From Bordetella parapertussis (GTDB taxonomy: Bacteria; Acidobacteriota; Terriglobia; Bryobacterales; Bryobacteraceae): DNA of 54,100 nt. The notes beneath the pieces are model-generated. The model had not been told where the DNA came from. It made no database searches and was given only the letters and a program-made list of their open reading frames with translations. Made by a program: the position numbers and the translations under genes. Numbering within the stretch: position 1 is the stretch's first letter; each line of letters starts with the position of its first letter. Below, piece after piece: positions 49,565-54,100 of this stretch. Location of the stretch: the NCBI GenBank assembly GCA_943328975.2, contig CALQCC020000033.1:1-54100 (forward strand), read 5' to 3'.

Positions 49565-50335
49565 GTGAACGAAACACTTCTTAGCGACAAAAACCCGATG
49601 TTGAAAGATGTGCGCCGCGCCGCGCATCAAGGCACCCTGACCTCTGAGGGCTTCGCTCTCGCCGAAGGGCCGCACCTGCTCGAAGAAGCGCTCCGCAGCG
49701 CCGCCGACATCGGCTCCATCATCGTGGCCGAATCCTCGCATGTGACGCTCCCACCCGCGGCCAAGCGCGTCGTTCGAGTCGCCGACGCCACCTTCGCAGC
49801 CCTCTCCACCACCGACTCGCCCCAAGGAGTTCTCTCCCTGGTCCGTCCCCGTGAATGGACCTTCGACCAACTTCTGCACGGCCGAGCCTTGCTCGTCATC
49901 CTCGATGGCATCCAGGATCCCGGCAACGCTGGAGCCATTCTCCGCGCCGCCGAAGCCTTCGGAGCCACCGGAGCCGTCTTCCTCAAAGGTTGCGTGAACC
50001 CCCACAACCCGAAATGCATGCGAGCCTCCGCAGGCTCCATCTTCCGCATCCCGTATTTGGCCGGCCTCACCCCGGAAGAACTGTTCGAGGTCTGCCGCCT
50101 CCCGCTCCACGCCGCCGACGCCAAAGCCACTACCGTCCTCTCCGACGCCCGCCTCGCCAAACCCTGCGGCATCATCATCGGTTCCGAGGGCAAGGGCGTG
50201 AACCCCGTCCTCGCCGCCCGAGCCACCGGTCTCCGCATCCCCACCGTCAAAGTCGAATCCCTCAACGCCGCCGTCGCTGCCGGTATCCTGTTATATGAAG
50301 CCCGCCGCCAGCGGGATTCTCCAGATCCGAAATGA
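49565..50335 (+). CDS. SpoU/TrmH-family rRNA or tRNA 2'-O-methyltransferase
   Basis: 256 residues from GTG 49565 (NETLLSDKNPMLKDVRRAAH); an in-frame ATG at 49532 is possible, but it lies in a TATGCT motif that may be the -10 box. An N-terminal substrate-binding domain (TSEGFALAEGPHLLEEAL) is followed by the SPOUT knot: motif 1 LDGIQDPGNAGAILRAAEAF, motif 2 GIIIGSEGKGVNP, motif 3 PTVKVESLNAAVAAGILLYE. It transfers a methyl group from AdoMet to a ribose 2'-OH; the target nucleotide is not readable. It overlaps rarA by 4 bases (ATGA). Confidence 0.92.
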   Translation: MNETLLSDKNPMLKDVRRAAHQGTLTSEGFALAEGPHLLEEALRSAADIGSIIVAESSHVTLPPAAKRVVRVADATFAALSTTDSPQGVLSLVRPREWTFDQLLHGRALLVILDGIQDPGNAGAILRAAEAFGATGAVFLKGCVNPHNPKCMRASAGSIFRIPYLAGLTPEELFEVCRLPLHAADAKATTVLSDARLAKPCGIIIGSEGKGVNPVLAARATGLRIPTVKVESLNAAVAAGILLYEARRQRDSPDPK

Positions 50336-51630
50336 GCCTCTTCGACAGCGCACCCCTTGCTCCTCACGACGACGGCAAGCGACCGCTCGCCGAACGCATG
50401 CGCCCCCAGCGCCTCGAAGACTACGCCGGACAAAGCCACATCTTAGGACCGGGCAAACCGCTCCGAGTCCAAATCGAACGCGACGAACTGCAATCCTTGA
50501 TCCTGTGGGGCCCGCCCGGCGTCGGCAAGACCACCATCGCCCAACTCATCGCCCGCATGACCGCCTGCGAGTTCGTGCCCTTCAGCGCCGTCCTCAGCGG
50601 CATCAAAGAGATCAAGGCCGTCATGGTCGACGCCGAACGCCTGCGTCGCATGGGCAAGCGCACCGTCCTCTTCGTGGATGAGATTCACCGCTTCAACAAA
50701 GCCCAGCAAGATGCGTTCCTCCCCTACGTCGAACGCGGCGACGTGATCCTGATCGGCGCCACCACCGAAAATCCGTCTTTCGAAGTCGTCTCCGCGCTCC
50801 TCTCCCGGGCCAAAGTCTACGCCCTCAAGGCCCTCACGCAGGACGAAATCATCGGCCTCTTAGAGCGAGCCCTCGTCGTCTTAAACTTGCAAGCCCCTCG
50901 CGAGATCCTCTCCCAAATCGCAGTCCACTCCAACGGCGATGCGCGCTTCGCCTACAACATCCTCGAACTCGCAGCCGGTGTTGCGAAGGACGGCACACTC
51001 GACACCGAAGCTGTCGAATCCGTCCTCGGCCGCAAGATGCTGCTATACGACAAGTCCGGCGAGGAGCACTTCAACCTCATCTCCGCCTTCCAGAAAAGTA
51101 TCCGCTCCTCCGACGTCGACGCCGCTCTCTACTGGCTGGCCCGCATGCTCTCCGCCGGCGAGGACCGCATGTACATCGCCCGCCGCCTGGTCCGCATGTC
51201 CATCGAAGACGTAGGCCTAGCCGACCCCCGAGCCCTTGAACAAGCCATGTCCGCGCAGCAAGCCGTCCACTTCCTGGGCTCCCCTGAAGGCGACCAAGCC
51301 CTCGCCCAAGTCGCCATCTATCTCGCAGTTGCTCCGAAGTCCGATGCAGCCTACCGAGCCCTCAAGCAGGCTGTGGAAATCGCCGAGACCGAAGTCGCCG
51401 AGCCGGTCCCCATGCAGCTCCGCAACGCGTCGACAAAAGCGATGAAACAGTGGGGATACGGCGAAGGCTACCAGCACGCGCACGAATTCGAAGGCGGCCT
51501 CAACCAAATGGAATGCCTCCCACCCCACCTCAAAGGCCGGATCTTCTACGAACCCACCGACCGAGGCGTGGAACAGCGTATTTCCCAGCGTTTGGCCGAA
51601 CTCCGGGCCCGCCGCGACCCGGCCCAGTAA
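50332..51630 (+). CDS. rarA: Replication-associated recombination protein A (RarA/MgsA)
   Basis: 432 residues, family-typical length. RPLAERMRPQRLEDYAGQSH is the standard N-terminus. Walker A GPPGVGKTTIAQLI, Walker B VLFVDEIHRFNKAQQDAFLP and sensor 1 LIGATTENPSFEV belong to the clamp-loader-like AAA+ core, and LLSRAKVYALKAL follows. The C-terminal tetramerisation domain includes SDVDAALYWLARMLSAGED and LPPHLKGRIFYEPTDRG. It acts at stalled replication forks. The gene is translationally coupled to the SpoU methyltransferase gene upstream. Confidence 0.96.
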   Translation: MSLFDSAPLAPHDDGKRPLAERMRPQRLEDYAGQSHILGPGKPLRVQIERDELQSLILWGPPGVGKTTIAQLIARMTACEFVPFSAVLSGIKEIKAVMVDAERLRRMGKRTVLFVDEIHRFNKAQQDAFLPYVERGDVILIGATTENPSFEVVSALLSRAKVYALKALTQDEIIGLLERALVVLNLQAPREILSQIAVHSNGDARFAYNILELAAGVAKDGTLDTEAVESVLGRKMLLYDKSGEEHFNLISAFQKSIRSSDVDAALYWLARMLSAGEDRMYIARRLVRMSIEDVGLADPRALEQAMSAQQAVHFLGSPEGDQALAQVAIYLAVAPKSDAAYRALKQAVEIAETEVAEPVPMQLRNASTKAMKQWGYGEGYQHAHEFEGGLNQMECLPPHLKGRIFYEPTDRGVEQRISQRLAELRARRDPAQ

Positions 51631-51753
51631 TTTCCACAGCGCGAGTTCTAGGACCAACGTCTAAAACGCCAGTACGCTTGTACACCCCTGTAATGGCCCC
51701 TCTACTCTATTGTTGGGATGCGGATATGACGGCACAATGTCTTCAGAGCAAAG

Positions 51754-52119
51754 GTGAAGCCATTGAATATTGAACAAGCTGGAAACGCGGACCGCCGCCA
51801 TTCTGACCGATTCCCCATCGAGCGCGAAGTCCATTACCGAGTCCTAAACAAACGCGCCGGCGACGAGCAAGGGGATGGCAAGACCGTAAACATGTCCAGC
51901 GCCGGCATTCTCTTCACCACCGAAGAAATGGTGCTTCCCGGCCGCCGCCTGGAAGTCGCCATCAACTGGCCCGCTCAACTGAATAATAAGTGCGCCTTGA
52001 AACTGGTCGCCCGCGGACGCGTCGTCCGCTTTGAAGATGGCCGCGCCGCTATGGAAATTCAGCAGTATGAATTCCGTACCGCCGCCACCGGTGACCCCAT
52101 CAACGCCTTGGCCCAGTAG
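51754..52119 (+). CDS. PilZ-domain protein
   Basis: 121 residues from GTG 51754 (GAGCAAAG precedes it). The PilZ c-di-GMP-binding pattern is complete: RRHSDR at 14-19 gives the RxxxR arm, and N46-M-S-S-A-G51 gives the [D/N]xSxxG motif in KTVNMSSAGILFTTEEM, with a small beta barrel after it (VARGRVVRFEDGRAAMEIQ). It is a stand-alone c-di-GMP receptor. It sits 123 bases downstream of rarA, followed by a terminator. Confidence 0.9.
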   Translation: MKPLNIEQAGNADRRHSDRFPIEREVHYRVLNKRAGDEQGDGKTVNMSSAGILFTTEEMVLPGRRLEVAINWPAQLNNKCALKLVARGRVVRFEDGRAAMEIQQYEFRTAATGDPINALAQ

Positions 52120-52176
52120 GCCAGCAACCGATTTTTTCGCAGTTGTTTTTCTCTACCTCTCCTTAACAAAACTCAT

Positions 52177-52212
52177 ACGCGCCAGGGCTAGTCCCCGGCG
52201 CGTTTCCTTTTT
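52177..52212 (+). terminator. Rho-independent terminator after the PilZ gene
   Basis: ACGCGCCAGGG (52177-52187), loop CTAGT, CCCCGGCGCGT (52193-52203), then TTCCTTTTT. An 11-base stem with one mismatch and a good T-tract. Confidence 0.88.
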
Positions 52213-52221
52213 GCGGCGTCG

Positions 52222-53928
52222 CTACTGAAAGAATAGGTCCACGCTATTGGCGAGAACTCCATCTACCGAGAGTGTCAAAGGTTGGCGCCCAACGAATCCT
52301 GCGGGGTTCCTAACTAGTAAGTTGACTTGGTCGAGCCCAGGGTATTGCGGCTGCGCTCCGAAGTAGGGAATCTCAGCGGCCGCTGGACCGATTGAGGCCG
52401 TAATTCCGCGTGCATTCCGTATGCCTGTTCCATACAGAACGACATAGAGTTCTGTTGTCCCGTTAGGCAGCGTCATAGGGGCGGCGGCGCAGCCGTTCGC
52501 GTCGCATCGATAAGGGGACAAAGTTGTGCTTGAACCCTCCCGCGTCACTGCGACCAATGAAGCCAGTGGCACCCCAGTGCCGTTCGCCGTCAGAGTGAAG
52601 ATTCCAGGGGAAACGCTGGCGACGATGAGATCGGATGTCGCCGAACCTACCGTCAATAAATGGCGACCGGCTGGAAGTTCCCCAGGAACCAGGAAATTGA
52701 TCTGGGTTGGTGACACATAAAGCAAGGGACATGCGATCCCAGAAATCAGGACTGTTACTCCACCTAGGTTAGACGGGTATGGTCCTCCATTCGCACGCGC
52801 CGTGACAGAGGCGAGGTTCTTTCCATAAATTGTGGCGAGTGATCCGGGAGCCACCGAAATGGGCGCAAAGCTCGCTGCATTCAGAATTCCGCTCGGGAGG
52901 ATCGCGGGTGCGTTGCAATCCGTGGGGAGTACCGATACACGCGCACTTGCCAGCGCAGTTGAAGATCTACTTGCGACGAGGTAGATCGCTGTCCCGTCAC
53001 CCAGCGGAGGCAGCAACGTTGATCCGGTAGGACCGAATTGACCGAACAGTTGTCCGTTTGGCGATCCAAAATGGATGTCGACGTTACTCGGAGATGTCCA
53101 GGAAACAGCAAACTGAGGAAGCTGATTACCACAGGCTGCGGCCGCCAATGGGGACAATGCTAGGGCATTCCCTGAGGCATCCTGATTCACGAAGTGAGTC
53201 TGTCCATTGCTCAGGCTTAGAGTTCCGACGCGTTGACTAGAATCGCTGTTTCGATCGACTGAAAACAGGATGCTTCCATCACCAGATCCGGAGTTTGCCG
53301 ATACGATCTTGAGCCACGGGGCCGCGGAGGTTACACTCCACGAACAGGCTGACGCGGTTCCACGAATGAACAATGAGCGCACGCTCTGTAGAAAGCCGAC
53401 GTGGGTCGAGTCGGAGCCGAAAGTAGGACTACAAATGAAGCCTTGCTGTGTAACGGATAGAATTTGGCTACCGACTTCGACTCCACAATTTGGGCTCTGG
53501 AGCAACAAGTTGCCTGTTCTTGGTGTGCCGATATTGTCAGTTACTGAGTATTCAACATTCTGTCCTCCTCCGATTGGGTTCGGCCTAATAACCGTCAACC
53601 AAGGACTGTCGGATTCAACCGATGCCAAACAACTGCTGCCGAGCGATTTTGTTGGGACTGAATAAGAGTTCGCCAAAAAACCTGCGTTATCAAAGGTGCG
53701 AGTAAACCCTGTTTGCGACGCGGCTGGTGTGTACTGAAAATTACTGATAACCACTTCCTGGGTCAGCGGGACCGTGGGTGCTTGTCCCACCCCTACGTAC
53801 AAGTTCATGTGCAAACGCACATCCCCTGTGGCTGGAATGGCTAGAGTACTCCCCGGATATGTCCATTGAGCAATTTGATTCCCGCCGGACGTGGATCGGA
53901 ATTGAACAGAGTTCGAAAGCCAGTTCAC
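52222..53928 (-). CDS. Solibacter C-terminal-domain (TIGR03437) surface protein, 5' end missing
   Basis: 568 residues from a GTG at 53928; the frame is open up to 53961 and is then closed by TGA. No signal peptide or natural start is present: the first residues already look like the interior of a beta domain. Two BACON-like domains follow (SVESDSPWLTVIRPNPIGG at about 105-125 and SVTSAAPWLKIVSANSGSGD at about 195-215). The C-terminal ~220 residues are the Soli_cterm domain (GILNAASFAPISVAPGSLAT, VLISGIACPLLYVSPTQINF, VNLLVRNPAGFVGRQPLTLS). The family is secreted or surface-exposed. It is probably a gene fragment cut by a mobile element at about 53960. Confidence 0.78.
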   Translation of the reverse strand: MNWLSNSVQFRSTSGGNQIAQWTYPGSTLAIPATGDVRLHMNLYVGVGQAPTVPLTQEVVISNFQYTPAASQTGFTRTFDNAGFLANSYSVPTKSLGSSCLASVESDSPWLTVIRPNPIGGGQNVEYSVTDNIGTPRTGNLLLQSPNCGVEVGSQILSVTQQGFICSPTFGSDSTHVGFLQSVRSLFIRGTASACSWSVTSAAPWLKIVSANSGSGDGSILFSVDRNSDSSQRVGTLSLSNGQTHFVNQDASGNALALSPLAAAACGNQLPQFAVSWTSPSNVDIHFGSPNGQLFGQFGPTGSTLLPPLGDGTAIYLVASRSSTALASARVSVLPTDCNAPAILPSGILNAASFAPISVAPGSLATIYGKNLASVTARANGGPYPSNLGGVTVLISGIACPLLYVSPTQINFLVPGELPAGRHLLTVGSATSDLIVASVSPGIFTLTANGTGVPLASLVAVTREGSSTTLSPYRCDANGCAAAPMTLPNGTTELYVVLYGTGIRNARGITASIGPAAAEIPYFGAQPQYPGLDQVNLLVRNPAGFVGRQPLTLSVDGVLANSVDLFFQ

Positions 53929-53956
53929 GGTGTGACTTGAAGAGCTCGCGGGGATG

Positions 53957-54100
53957 GTGTCTCAATCCTAGTTGAAGGTTAGTGCGGCGGTGGGTGACCG
54001 ATTCGATAGAATCGAGTCGCCAAACCTAATCCTTGAAAGGACACCAACCGCCGTGAAGGAAAGATACCAGATTGTAGGACGCCAAGGGCGCCGGAATGAA
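53957..54100 (+). mobile_element. Candidate left edge of an insertion sequence (continues beyond the window)
   Basis: Just beyond the broken frame the sequence changes to an AT-richer, non-coding stretch starting GTGTCTCAATCC, with a short palindrome CGATTC-GATA-GAATCG (53999-54014), followed by a plus-strand reading frame at 54053. The far end and any terminal repeat are outside the window, so this rests on the neighbouring gene's truncation. Confidence 0.35.
54053..54100 (+). CDS. Start of an ORF, possible transposase (partial)
   Basis: GTG at 54053 opens the frame VKERYQIVGRQGRRNE, still open at the window edge. AAAGGA about 13 bases upstream could be its ribosome site. The 16 residues are basic and could begin a transposase, but I cannot assign a family from so little. 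Confidence 0.3.
   Translation, partial: MKERYQIVGRQGRRNE

Overview
The window reads as a chromosomal segment of a Gram-negative, GC-rich bacterium, most likely an acidobacterium of the Bryobacterales/Solibacter group. The pointers are a 1208-residue TonB-dependent receptor with an N-terminal carboxypeptidase-regulatory (Cna-B-like) domain, a protein ending in the 'Solibacter C-terminal' (TIGR03437) domain, and a mixture of housekeeping genes with many secreted proteins and lipoproteins. The placement is inferred from gene content only.

Layout. 1-1850: end of tuf, then rpmG, tRNA-Trp, secE, nusG and rplK, closed by a terminator where rplA would normally follow. 1874-9845: a PA14 protein facing a large TonB-dependent receptor, then a tightly coupled lipoprotein / GT39-like glycosyltransferase / sugar-kinase-like operon. 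9964-13102: an envelope protein-folding and redox series (parvulin, small HExxH protein, TlpA-like, DsbD-alpha-like) ending in a GT9 glycosyltransferase. 12995-16988: unknown protein, alpha/beta hydrolase, Fur-family regulator and a GT4 glycosyltransferase that appears to start at a CTG codon. 17037-20606: dnaG and rpoD. 20633-23362: secreted protein, a threonine-dehydratase gene broken by one in-frame amber codon, OsmC protein, exported peroxiredoxin. 23541-27915: acpP-fabF-etfB-etfA, then an OmpA-type lipoprotein. 28049-31935: NtrC-type response regulator, histidine kinase and lipoprotein, preceded by a small secreted protein. 32042-37803: S9 peptidase, beta-helix lipoprotein, a degenerate Wzt-like ABC protein and an ATP-grasp-like protein. 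37915-41840: typA, der and a TonB-family protein. 41881-46857: MBOAT acyltransferase with SGNH partner, a LolD/MacB-type ABC pair, rsmE. 46876-48140: ruvA and lexA. 48144-48900: a RAYT transposase between inverted REP-like repeats. 48918-52119: ydcF-like, SpoU methyltransferase, rarA, PilZ. 52222-54100: a Solibacter-C-terminal-domain protein that has lost its 5' end next to what looks like the edge of an insertion sequence.

The most unusual signals are: (i) the CTG-initiated glycosyltransferase; (ii) the single amber codon in the dehydratase; (iii) several promoters whose -10 box lies 5-8 bases from the start codon, implying leaderless mRNAs, best for lexA, with two divergent pairs (rsmE/ruvA and dehydratase/osmC) served by tiny shared promoters; (iv) the Wzt-like protein lacking the Walker A lysine, the catalytic glutamate and the ABC signature; (v) the RAYT/REP unit with a probable solitary relic 31 kb away; (vi) the broken secE-nusG-rplK-rplA order. 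I saw no CRISPR array, prophage or complete secondary-metabolite cluster.
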